From positions 1 through 28,145 of the forward strand of contig JAJPKI010000202.1 of the NCBI GenBank assembly GCA_021323835.1: a DNA stretch of 28,145 nt. The letters run 5' to 3'. The notes beneath the pieces are model-generated. The model did not search any database. It saw nothing but the letters and a program-made list of their open reading frames with translations, and had not been told where the DNA came from. The stretch is from Verrucomicrobiota bacterium (GTDB lineage: Bacteria > Verrucomicrobiota > Verrucomicrobiia > Limisphaerales > UBA11358). Both the position numbers and the translations under genes were made by a program. Positions 21,575 to 28,145 of the stretch are shown piece after piece (position 1 is the first letter of the stretch; every line of letters starts with the position of its first letter).

Positions 21575-22426
21575 TCAAGCGACGGCGAAGCCGAAACGCG
21601 CGCGCAATTCTTCCGGCTTCGCGCCGCGCGTGCGCAACGTGCGCAAACTTAAAGCGTCATTTCGCTTTGCGAGACGTTGGCCATTTTCATCCAGCATTAA
21701 TTCGCAATGGAAAAATTTTGGCGGAGGAAATTGCAATGCGCGGTAAAGCAACAATTGTCGCGCGGTTGAAAGCAGCAAATCTTTTCCACGGACGACTTCG
21801 GTGATTTGCATTGCCGCATCATCAACGACGCACGCCAATTGATATGCCGGAACGTCGTCGTTGCGCCAGACAACGAAATCGCCGAAATCTTTTCCGGCGA
21901 CAAATTTTTGGTCACCGAGATTTTCGTCTAGGAACGAAATCGTTTCGCCGTCGGGAACGCGAAAACGCCAACAGAATTTTGAGTTTTGAATTTTTGATTT
22001 TGAGTTGCAGCGGCATGTTCCCGGATAAATCAATTCGTCGTCCGCCGCGTGTGGAGCGTTGACGGCGGATTGAATGTCTTTGCGCGAGCAGGTGCAGGGA
22101 TAAATGAAATTTCCAGCACGCAACTTTTCCAGCGCCGCGCGGTAAAATGAAAATCGTTCGCTCTGGTTGTAAGGCGCAAAGGCGCCGCCGATGTCCGGGC
22201 CTTCCTGCCATTCGAAGCCGAACCATTTCAGGTCTTCAATCATGGCGTCCACAAATTCCATTTTGTAGCGCGTGGAATCCAAATCGTCGTTGCGGAGAAT
22301 TAATTTGCCGTCGTTTGATTTGGCGCGTCGTTGGGCAATCCAGAACGTTTGCGCATGGCCGAGATGTAGATAACCCGTCGGCGTCGGCGCGAGACGACCT
22401 CGATAGGGAATTTTAGAAGCCGTCAC
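21575..22426 (-). CDS. gluQ: Glutamyl-Q tRNA(Asp) synthetase
   Basis: This 283-residue truncated glutamyl-tRNA synthetase paralogue attaches glutamate to queuosine in tRNA(Asp). The HIGH-type motif is LAPTPTGYLHLGHAQT. The zinc site is CTCSRKDI with a later YPGTCRC, as in GluQRS, and the anticodon-binding domain is absent, as expected. The KMSKS region is reduced to QRLAKRNDA. The start is taken as GTG 22426, which overlaps the secA stop as GTGA, rather than ATG 22465 inside secA. A Ser/Lys/Gln-rich insertion (NSKSKIQNSKF) after the last zinc ligand derives from a short AT-rich repeat at 21977-22007. It is translationally coupled to secA. Confidence 0.9.
   Translation of the reverse strand: MTASKIPYRGRLAPTPTGYLHLGHAQTFWIAQRRAKSNDGKLILRNDDLDSTRYKMEFVDAMIEDLKWFGFEWQEGPDIGGAFAPYNQSERFSFYRAALEKLRAGNFIYPCTCSRKDIQSAVNAPHAADDELIYPGTCRCNSKSKIQNSKFCWRFRVPDGETISFLDENLGDQKFVAGKDFGDFVVWRNDDVPAYQLACVVDDAAMQITEVVRGKDLLLSTARQLLLYRALQFPPPKFFHCELMLDENGQRLAKRNDALSLRTLRTRGAKPEELRARFGFAVA
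21977..22007. repeat. AT-rich short repeat inserted in frame in gluQ
   Basis: Read on the minus strand, four imperfect copies of a 7-8 base phrase around TCAAAAT encode NSKSKIQNSKF between the zinc site and the next core strand of the synthetase. The phrase type is common between genes in several phyla, in my recollection. Here it has entered a coding region without breaking the frame. Confidence 0.55.
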
Positions 22427-25400
22427 TTTCCGCAACACTGCTTGTATTTTTTGCCGCTGCCGCAAGGGCAGGGGTCATTGCGACCGACTTTTGGGCCGGT
22501 GCGCACAGGCTTGGCTTTTTCCTGCGCCGCCGCGGCTTCGCTGACGACGTCGCTGGCAGGACGCGGTTGTCCGCCGGAACTTGCCGTTGCCGTTCCGCCG
22601 CCGAATGCGCTCGCGCTTTGATGTAGCGTTTGTTGCGGCACGTTTTTCAGAAAATTTTCAAACGCCATCACGCTCGACGCGCTGCGGAAAATGTTGTGGC
22701 AGATTTGCGTTTTGATGTTGACCATCAATTCGTCGAACATCTTGAATGCTTCGGCTTTGTATTCCACGAGCGGGTCGCGCTGGCCGTAACTGCGCAGGCC
22801 GATGCTCGTGCGCAAGCTGTCCATTTCGTAAAGATGTTCCTGCCACAGCCGGTCAATTGCAGACAAAATCGTGAAGCGCTCGACTTCTTTCAGCGCGTCG
22901 GGATTTTCGAAATTGATTTTAACGTCGTAAGCTTTACGAACACTTTCGGAAATGAAATTGCACACGGCAAATTGCGCCGCGCTCAAACCGTCGAACAATG
23001 AGCCCGCGACGGGAACGTCTTTGCCGTCGTTCGCGGCTTTGACAATTTCCGCTTCGGGCAAGCCGATGGGGAAATTCAAATTCACCCAATCGGCGAGCTG
23101 GCGGATTTTCCAGTCGTGATGGTCGGATTCGGCGTCCGTGAATTGCGCGACTTTTTCCACGACGACTTCTTCCATGATGTCCATCAGCCGGTCGCGCACG
23201 TCGGCGCTGTGCAAAATTTCGTTGCGGAAGCCGTAAATGACTTCGCGCTGCTTGTTCATCACGTCGTCGTATTCGAGCGTGCGTTTGCGGATTTGGAAAT
23301 TGTGCTGCTCGACTTTTTTCTGCGCGCTTTGGATGGACATATTCAACCAGCTATGCCGCAACTCTTCGCCTTCTTCAAAACCCATTTTTTCCATCATCTT
23401 CGCGATTCGGTCGCTGCCGAACAGACGCATCAAATCGTCTTCGAGCGAAATGAAAAAGTGCGACGAACCCGGGTCGCCCTGACGCGAACAGCGACCGCGC
23501 AATTGCCGGTCAATGCGGCGTGACTCGTGACGTTCGGTGCCGAGCACGTGCAAGCCACCGACTTCCGTGACGCCGGAACCAAGTTTGATGTCCGTGCCGC
23601 GACCGGCCATGTTCGTGGCAATTGTTACCGCACCACGTTGTCCGGCGCGTGCGACAATTTCCGCTTCCTGCTGGTGAAATTTCGCATTGAGAACGGAATG
23701 AATCAGTCCTTCCTTTTTCAACATGCGCGACAGCATTTCGCTGGTCTCGACGGAAATTGTGCCGACGAGAATTGGCCGGCCTTGCGCGTGCAGCTCTTTA
23801 ATTTCTTTGACGACGGCGTTGAATTTTTCGCGCCGCGTTTTGTAGACCGAGTCGTGCGAATCTTTGCGGATGTTCGGCTTATTCGTTGGAATTGTCAGCA
23901 CTCCGAGTTTGTAAATGTCGAAAAATTCCGTCGCTTCCGTCTCCGCTGTGCCGGTCATACCCGCGAGTTTCGTGTAAAGGCGAAAATAATTTTGAATTGT
24001 AATCGTCGCGAGCGTTTGTGTTTCGCGCTCGATGGCCACGCCTTCTTTCGCTTCGACCGCTTGATGCAAACCGTCGCTCCAGCGGCGGCCGGGCATCAAA
24101 CGTCCCGTGTGCTGGTCAACGATGATGACTTTGTTTTCCTGCACGACGTATTCGACGTCGAGTTGATAAAGCGAATAGGCCTTGAGCAATTGCGAAATCG
24201 CGTGAATCTTTTGCGCCTTCGCTTCAAATTCCGCCTGCAATTTTGCTTTTACTTCCAAGCGTTTGCGCGCGTCGGCTTCGGCACCGGCATCGACATCGTG
24301 CAACGCGGTCGTCAAATCCGGCAGCACAAATGCGTCCGGGTCTTTAGGTGAAATGTAATTGCGACCTTTCTCGGTTAAATCGGCTTCGTGACTTTTCTCG
24401 TCAATCGCAAACAGCAATTCTTCCTTTTCGCGATACAAATCCACTTTTTTCTGGTCTTTGTGCAAATCCAGTTCCGCGCGATTCATCAATTGCGCGTATT
24501 CAGGATTTTCCAAAATTTTCATCAACGCTTCGGACTTCGGCTGGCCGGTTTTGACGCGGAACAGCAGCATCCCGATTTGCCGTTCCAATTCCTCGGCGTT
24601 CGTGACATTTGAGCCATCGGTCGGATTTAATTTTTTGATTAAATCCTGCGCCTCGTTCAAAAAGCGCCCGCACAATTGCTGCTGCGCGCGAACGAGACCT
24701 TCTACAAGCGGCTTCCATTGCGCGAATTGCTCGTCGTGCGTGTGCATCGAAGGGCCGGAAATAATCAGCGGCGTGCGCGCTTCATCAATGAGAATGGAAT
24801 CCACTTCGTCAACGATGGCGAAATAATGGCCGCGTTGAACCTGATCTTCCTTACGCGTGGTCATGCCGTTGTCGCGAAGATAATCGAAACCGAATTCGGC
24901 GTTCGTGCCGTAAGTGATGTCGCAGGCATATTGCTCGCGACGGACTTTCGGATGTTGGTCGTGCAAAATCACGCCGACCGTCAGGCCGAGAAATTTATAA
25001 ATCGCGCCCATCCATTCGGCATCACGAGCAGCAAGATAATCATTTACGGTCACGACATGCACACCGCGTCCGGTGAGCGCGTTGAGATAAACGGGCAGGG
25101 TGGCGACCAACGTTTTGCCTTCGCCCGTTGCCATTTCCGCAATTTTTCCGAGATGCAATCCGATGCCGCCAATCAATTGCACGTCGAACGGAATCATTTC
25201 CCATTTGATTGGATGTTCGCGAACGATGACTTCCGAGCCGCACAAACGGCGGCACGCATTTTTGACGACTGCAAACGCCTCCGGCAAAATTTCGTTGAGA
25301 CGTTGCTTGAGTTCGTCGTTGTCAGAAATTTTTGAAAGCTCTTCTTTCCATGCCGCGGTTTTTGCGCGCAATTCTTCATCGGAAAGTTTTTGCAATCCGG

Positions 25401-25491
25401 CTTCAAAGTCGTTGATTTCCTTGACGCGCGGCCAAAGTTTTTTTATTTCGCGCGCGTTCCGATCAAAAAGTTTTTTAAACCAATCAAACAT
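22423..25491 (-). CDS. secA: Preprotein translocase ATPase SecA
   Basis: This 1022-residue motor drives proteins through SecYEG. The Walker A region is AEMATGEGKTLVATLP, the DEAD-type Walker B VDEVDSILIDEARTPLIISG, and the second helicase half includes TIATNMAGRGTDIKLG and IDRQLRGRCSRQGDPGSS. The C-terminal zinc motif CPCGSGKKYKQCCGK, which binds SecB or ribosomes, is intact. The protein is about 120 residues longer than the E. coli one, mainly through a charged insertion around residues 230-340. Such long forms are usual in this and neighbouring phyla. ATG 25491 (MFDWFKKLFDRNAREI) is chosen; the frame upstream to 25611 runs through non-coding sequence and lacks family similarity. gluQ overlaps its stop. 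Confidence 0.97.
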   Translation of the reverse strand: MFDWFKKLFDRNAREIKKLWPRVKEINDFEAGLQKLSDEELRAKTAAWKEELSKISDNDELKQRLNEILPEAFAVVKNACRRLCGSEVIVREHPIKWEMIPFDVQLIGGIGLHLGKIAEMATGEGKTLVATLPVYLNALTGRGVHVVTVNDYLAARDAEWMGAIYKFLGLTVGVILHDQHPKVRREQYACDITYGTNAEFGFDYLRDNGMTTRKEDQVQRGHYFAIVDEVDSILIDEARTPLIISGPSMHTHDEQFAQWKPLVEGLVRAQQQLCGRFLNEAQDLIKKLNPTDGSNVTNAEELERQIGMLLFRVKTGQPKSEALMKILENPEYAQLMNRAELDLHKDQKKVDLYREKEELLFAIDEKSHEADLTEKGRNYISPKDPDAFVLPDLTTALHDVDAGAEADARKRLEVKAKLQAEFEAKAQKIHAISQLLKAYSLYQLDVEYVVQENKVIIVDQHTGRLMPGRRWSDGLHQAVEAKEGVAIERETQTLATITIQNYFRLYTKLAGMTGTAETEATEFFDIYKLGVLTIPTNKPNIRKDSHDSVYKTRREKFNAVVKEIKELHAQGRPILVGTISVETSEMLSRMLKKEGLIHSVLNAKFHQQEAEIVARAGQRGAVTIATNMAGRGTDIKLGSGVTEVGGLHVLGTERHESRRIDRQLRGRCSRQGDPGSSHFFISLEDDLMRLFGSDRIAKMMEKMGFEEGEELRHSWLNMSIQSAQKKVEQHNFQIRKRTLEYDDVMNKQREVIYGFRNEILHSADVRDRLMDIMEEVVVEKVAQFTDAESDHHDWKIRQLADWVNLNFPIGLPEAEIVKAANDGKDVPVAGSLFDGLSAAQFAVCNFISESVRKAYDVKINFENPDALKEVERFTILSAIDRLWQEHLYEMDSLRTSIGLRSYGQRDPLVEYKAEAFKMFDELMVNIKTQICHNIFRSASSVMAFENFLKNVPQQTLHQSASAFGGGTATASSGGQPRPASDVVSEAAAAQEKAKPVRTGPKVGRNDPCPCGSGKKYKQCCGK

Positions 25492-25587
25492 GATAATCTC
25501 GAAAAATGGAACAAACACGCTACGCGAAGAACTGCGCAGCGTCAAAGTCAATCGGTGCTTGCGCACGGCCACCAAATTAAAAAACGA

Positions 25588-25625
25588 AAGCGCGAAGAGA
25601 ACGAAAGGCAATTCTCTTCGCGCTT
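25588..25625 (-). terminator. Rho-independent terminator upstream of secA
   Basis: Perfect 14-base arms, AAGCGCGAAGAGAA (25588-25601) and its complement at 25612-25625, enclose a 10-base loop. On the minus strand the hairpin is followed by a T-rich tract (complement of the A-run at 25580-25584). It ends the small histidine-kinase-domain gene and isolates secA, whose promoter must lie within 25492-25587. Confidence 0.88.
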
Positions 25626-25649
25626 CGAATGACTCCCCACAAATTTAAC

Positions 25650-25979
25650 TTACGCTGCCGGCGGTTGCGGATTTGGCTGCGGACGCACCGCGCCATTTGT
25701 GTTGCCATTTCCGGGAACGGACGAGCGCACAATCGTTGTCGCGCGCCGTGCCGCTTCGGAAATTAGTTTCAGATGCGGCTCGAGCGTTGCATCTTTTTCA
25801 TGCTTGAGCAGCAGCCGGTCGGCATAGCCCTGGATGATGGTTAAAATGTTATTTAATTCGTGCGCGACGACGGGAGCGATGTGACGCGCCGGATCAAACT
25901 CCGATTTATGCGCGTGACCCGCGCCGCCTTGTTCGAGCGACGAAGCCAGTTTTTTATAGATTGAATCAAACGACGACAT
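25650..25979 (-). CDS. Stand-alone HisKA-type dimerisation/phosphoacceptor domain protein
   Basis: This 109-residue protein contains only the phosphoacceptor helix pair of a histidine kinase. The H-box is PVVAHELNNILTIIQGYAD (His40), followed by a helix LKLISEAARRATTIV. No ATP-binding N, G1 or G2 boxes follow; instead it ends in a flexible Pro/Asn-rich tail (NPQPPAA). It could be a phosphotransfer protein, or a remnant or decoy of a larger kinase. The intact frame, its own terminator and the regular tail suggest a functional small gene. The intergenic stretch 25980-26158 separates it from the divergent lpxI and must hold both promoters; no clear motif was identified there. Confidence 0.75.
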   Translation of the reverse strand: MSSFDSIYKKLASSLEQGGAGHAHKSEFDPARHIAPVVAHELNNILTIIQGYADRLLLKHEKDATLEPHLKLISEAARRATTIVRSSVPGNGNTNGAVRPQPNPQPPAA

Positions 25980-26158
25980 TACGCCGCCGGAAAAGCAATT
26001 TGCAGGCCAACATTGAAATATCAGATTTTCTTAAAAATCATGACAACTTGGCGGGTTGCTTTTCCAAAAGTCCAATTCGATAAGACAAACTGTTCCAAAA
26101 ATGGACACGCTGAAAGGCTGGATTCCTGTGAATAAACCGGCTACTTTGGAAATTCTTA

Positions 26159-26983
26159 ATGGAAACAAATCGCGCCATCGAATCGCTGGGAATTATCGCA
26201 GGCAATCGCTCGCTGCCGCTTGAATTTGCGAAACTAGCGCGCACGGCGGGCGTAAAAAAATTGGTCGCTGTCGCGTTTGAAAATGAAACCGAACCGGATT
26301 TGGCGAAGCTCGTAGATGAAATTGTGTGGCTGCGCGTCGGACAACTTTCAAAAATGATTTCGGCGTTCACGGATAGAAAAATTTCCAAATGCGTGATGGT
26401 TGGACAAATCGCGCCGAAAAATCTTTACGATTTGCGCCCGGATTTACGCGCGATGTCGGTGCTGTTCCGGCTCAAAGAAAAAAATGCGCATACGATTTTT
26501 GGCGCCATCGCCGATGAATTAAAAAAGGACGGCGTGGAATTGATTGACGCGACACCGTGGCTCGCGCCGTTGATGCCCGGAAAAGATTTTCAAATGGGAC
26601 CCAAGTTGTCCGCCGAACAAAAAGCGGATGTGGAATTTGGTTTCAAGATTGCCAAAGAAGTTTCGCGATTGGAAATCGGCCAAACAATTGTCGTAAAAAA
26701 TGGAACGGTTTTGGCCGTCGAAGGATTCGAAGGCACGGACAAATGTTTGCAGCGTGGCGGTGAATGGGCTGGAAAAGACGGCGGCGCGATTGCAATTAAA
26801 GTGGCGAAAGAAAAACATGATTTGCGGTTCGACATACCGACTTTAGGCTTGAAAACATTGGAGATTTGCGCGGCATCGAAAATTTCAGTTTTGGCGATTG
26901 AAGCCGGAAAAACACTGTTGCTTGAACGCGAGGCTTGCGAAGCACTGGCCAAAAAAAATAAGATTTCGGTCGTTACAATTTAA
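26159..26983 (+). CDS. lpxI: UDP-2,3-diacylglucosamine pyrophosphatase LpxI
   Basis: This 274-residue protein belongs to the LpxI (DUF1009) family. It hydrolyses UDP-2,3-diacylglucosamine to lipid X in lipid A synthesis, replacing LpxH in many phyla. Conserved blocks are LGIIAGNRSLPLEFAKLA at the start, VMVGQIAPKNLYDLRPD, NAHTIFGAIADEL, and the C-terminal catalytic region VLAVEGFEGTDKCLQRGG with FDIPTLGLKTLE. ATG 26159 gives the normal N-terminus. Only 3 bp separate it from the next gene, so the two are likely in one operon. It is the clearest sign in the window that the organism makes lipid A. Confidence 0.93.
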   Translation: METNRAIESLGIIAGNRSLPLEFAKLARTAGVKKLVAVAFENETEPDLAKLVDEIVWLRVGQLSKMISAFTDRKISKCVMVGQIAPKNLYDLRPDLRAMSVLFRLKEKNAHTIFGAIADELKKDGVELIDATPWLAPLMPGKDFQMGPKLSAEQKADVEFGFKIAKEVSRLEIGQTIVVKNGTVLAVEGFEGTDKCLQRGGEWAGKDGGAIAIKVAKEKHDLRFDIPTLGLKTLEICAASKISVLAIEAGKTLLLEREACEALAKKNKISVVTI

Positions 26984-26986
26984 TTC

Positions 26987-27493
26987 ATGCTCACATCACA
27001 CGAACTTTTGGGTTTCATGTCGCCGGCTCTGGCGAACGATATTTTGAATTTTGCTTTTGAATCGGACAAGCCGACTTACAAAGCCACGATGAACGGCGTC
27101 GCACAGGCGTTGCGCGTGCGTCCGGTTTATCTGGAACGTCAGCCGCGCGCGCAACGGCACGTTTCGATGGTCCAAGTTTTGTCCAAGCCCGGTCTGGATG
27201 CGGTTGCGGGCGGATTGATTCGCGCGTGGCTCGTTCAAAAACACAAAGCGATGCTGATTGATTTTCTAAACGCGCTCGCGATTCAAAACAAGGACGGCGT
27301 GGTGGATGATTTGCCGAAGCAAGTTGACGATGCAAAATTGAAATCTGCCGTGGAACTTTTGCTTTCAAAATATCCGCCCGAAGTGGTCGCGGTTTATCTC
27401 AATGCGTTCAATGACATGAACGAAGCGAATTGGACAAATCTCAAAGCGATGCTTGAAGCGGACTCACATTTGCAATTGGGCGCGGCGGCATAA
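26987..27493 (+). CDS. Uncharacterised protein in operon with lpxI
   Basis: This 168-residue protein has no signal peptide or membrane helix. It appears largely helical, with MLTSHELLGFMSPALANDIL at the start, a short basic middle (VYLERQPRAQRHVSMVQVL) and an acidic helical end (LLLSKYPPEVVAVYLNAFND). I do not recognise a domain. It starts at ATG 26987, 3 bp after the lpxI stop, so co-expression is very likely. A role linked to lipid A or outer membrane assembly is suggested only by position. Confidence 0.75.
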   Translation: MLTSHELLGFMSPALANDILNFAFESDKPTYKATMNGVAQALRVRPVYLERQPRAQRHVSMVQVLSKPGLDAVAGGLIRAWLVQKHKAMLIDFLNALAIQNKDGVVDDLPKQVDDAKLKSAVELLLSKYPPEVVAVYLNAFNDMNEANWTNLKAMLEADSHLQLGAAA

Positions 27494-27569
27494 TTCCTCG
27501 AAGTCCTGCACATAGAAACGGCATTTTTTCCTCAGTCTTAAATACGTGTCATTTTGCCGTCACGTAAAG

Positions 27570-27586
27570 TTGGCATAATGGCTGCT
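27570..27586 (+). promoter_or_regulatory. Candidate sigma-54 (-24/-12) promoter
   Basis: TTGGCATAATGGCTGCT has GG at 27572-27573 and GC at 27584-27585, the 12-bp register required for sigma-54. The -24 box TTGGCA is close to consensus, and the -12 box CTGCT has one change from TTGCT. It would start transcription near 27597, about 35 bp before the response-regulator ATG. An overlapping sigma-70 -10-like CATAAT lacks a well-spaced -35. Confidence 0.4.
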
Positions 27587-27631
27587 ATTTCGCTTCCGCA
27601 CAGGCATTCAGGTGCTTATGGAAGGGTAAAT

Positions 27632-28145
27632 ATGAAAACCAGTCGCAATACGATTCTGTTTGTTGAGGACAATCCGCTTGTCTTGGCGGCATATCGCAGC
27701 CGTCTGCAACGCGAAGGCTTCAACGTCGAAGCCGTTGAAGACGGCGAGGCCGCGCTTACGTTATTGCCGCAATTGAAACCGGCGCTGGTGATTTTGGATT
27801 TGATGCTGCCGAAGGTGAACGGCATGGAAGTTTTGAAATTTATCCGCGAGCACGAAGAATTGACGGGCACGCCGGTTTTGATTTTGTCGAATGCATATTT
27901 GGATGAGCGCGCGTCCAAAGCGCTAACTGCGGGCGCGAATAAACGTCTGCTCAAAACGCAATGCACGCCCTCAAAATTAATTGAGGCGATTCGAGAACTG
28001 CTCGAAATGCCGCGTGAGATTAAAACGATTCCCGGAATTCGTCCCGAAGATGTCCAATCTGCGCTTGCAAAGGCTGATGAAATTTCACTTCAAGAAGCGC
28101 GCACGCATTTGCTCAAAGATGCTGCAACGGAAGTCGCGAAAATCC
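27632..28145 (+). CDS. Response regulator with receiver domain (runs off the window)
   Basis: The first 171 codons are present. Residues 7-120 form a CheY-like receiver: acidic pair in ILFVEDNPL (Glu12, Asp13), phosphoacceptor Asp56 in LVILDLMLPKVNG, Ser86 in LILSNAY, and the conserved Lys108 in RLLKTQ. After the receiver a helical region follows (IPGIRPEDVQSALAKADEIS), not a recognised DNA-binding domain so far; the 3' end lies outside the window. ATG 27632 follows a plausible ribosome site, GGAAGGGT, at 27620-27627. The gene is downstream of a possible sigma-54 promoter. The stand-alone HisKA protein 1.6 kb away could belong to the same phosphorelay, but this is speculative. Confidence 0.85.
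   Translation, partial: MKTSRNTILFVEDNPLVLAAYRSRLQREGFNVEAVEDGEAALTLLPQLKPALVILDLMLPKVNGMEVLKFIREHEELTGTPVLILSNAYLDERASKALTAGANKRLLKTQCTPSKLIEAIRELLEMPREIKTIPGIRPEDVQSALAKADEISLQEARTHLLKDAATEVAKI

Noticed and set aside
23527..24351. Plus-strand frame of 274 codons inside secA.
   Set aside because: Antisense shadow of secA, with no recognisable domain.

Overview
The window looks like a chromosomal contig from a Gram-negative member of the Verrucomicrobiota, most likely a Pedosphaera/Limisphaerales-type soil or freshwater lineage. The evidence is indirect. There are lipid A pathway genes (LpxI and a lipid A biosynthesis N-terminal domain protein), a long SecA of about 1022 residues with a C-terminal zinc motif, few clear Shine-Dalgarno sites, and several dispersed repeat families that I remember from intergenic regions of that group. 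No rRNA or tRNA gene was seen.

Layout. (1) Positions 1-3105 hold a TlpA-like thioredoxin, a lipid A N-domain/zinc-ribbon protein, two small coupled membrane proteins on the minus strand, and a beta-CASP RNA-processing nuclease. (2) Positions 3106-3349 are filled almost completely by a degenerate tandem array of ten 21-bp units. The array stands directly in front of a small ArsR-type winged-helix gene (3350-3679) and is the most striking non-coding structure in the window. (3) Positions 3686-10877 form an accessory, partly AT-rich and scarred region. It holds a palindromic REP-like element, a frameshifted and truncated remnant resembling a conjugative coupling ATPase, and a three-gene cassette with a PEP mutase-family enzyme and a two-subunit phosphonopyruvate-type decarboxylase. 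It also holds a membrane-anchored Nudix protein, a mobile-element type RadC, a truncated N6 DNA methylase, a truncated TPR gene and a small lipoprotein. RadC, the methylase and the coupling-protein remnant lie on the same strand and read as debris of an integrated conjugative element, with the phosphonate-type cassette as cargo. (4) Positions 10926-18533 hold yajQ, a run of dispersed repeats, and an envelope-glycan or lipid-modifying cluster: a GT39-like membrane glycosyltransferase, a GT2 glycosyltransferase, an NAD-dependent epimerase/reductase, a GMC oxidoreductase and an SGNH-hydrolase-like membrane protein. (5) Positions 18635-28145 hold core genes: icd, a secretin-like exported protein, a ZIP metal transporter, gluQ coupled to secA, a stand-alone histidine phosphotransfer-like domain, lpxI, an unknown protein, and a response regulator that runs off the end behind a sigma-54-like promoter.

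The candidates for something undescribed are the 21-bp array paired with the winged-helix gene, the PEP mutase homologue with a changed signature motif beside a split decarboxylase, and the two-helix/PLD-like/Nudix fusion. Family assignments come from reading motifs by eye; no database search was possible.
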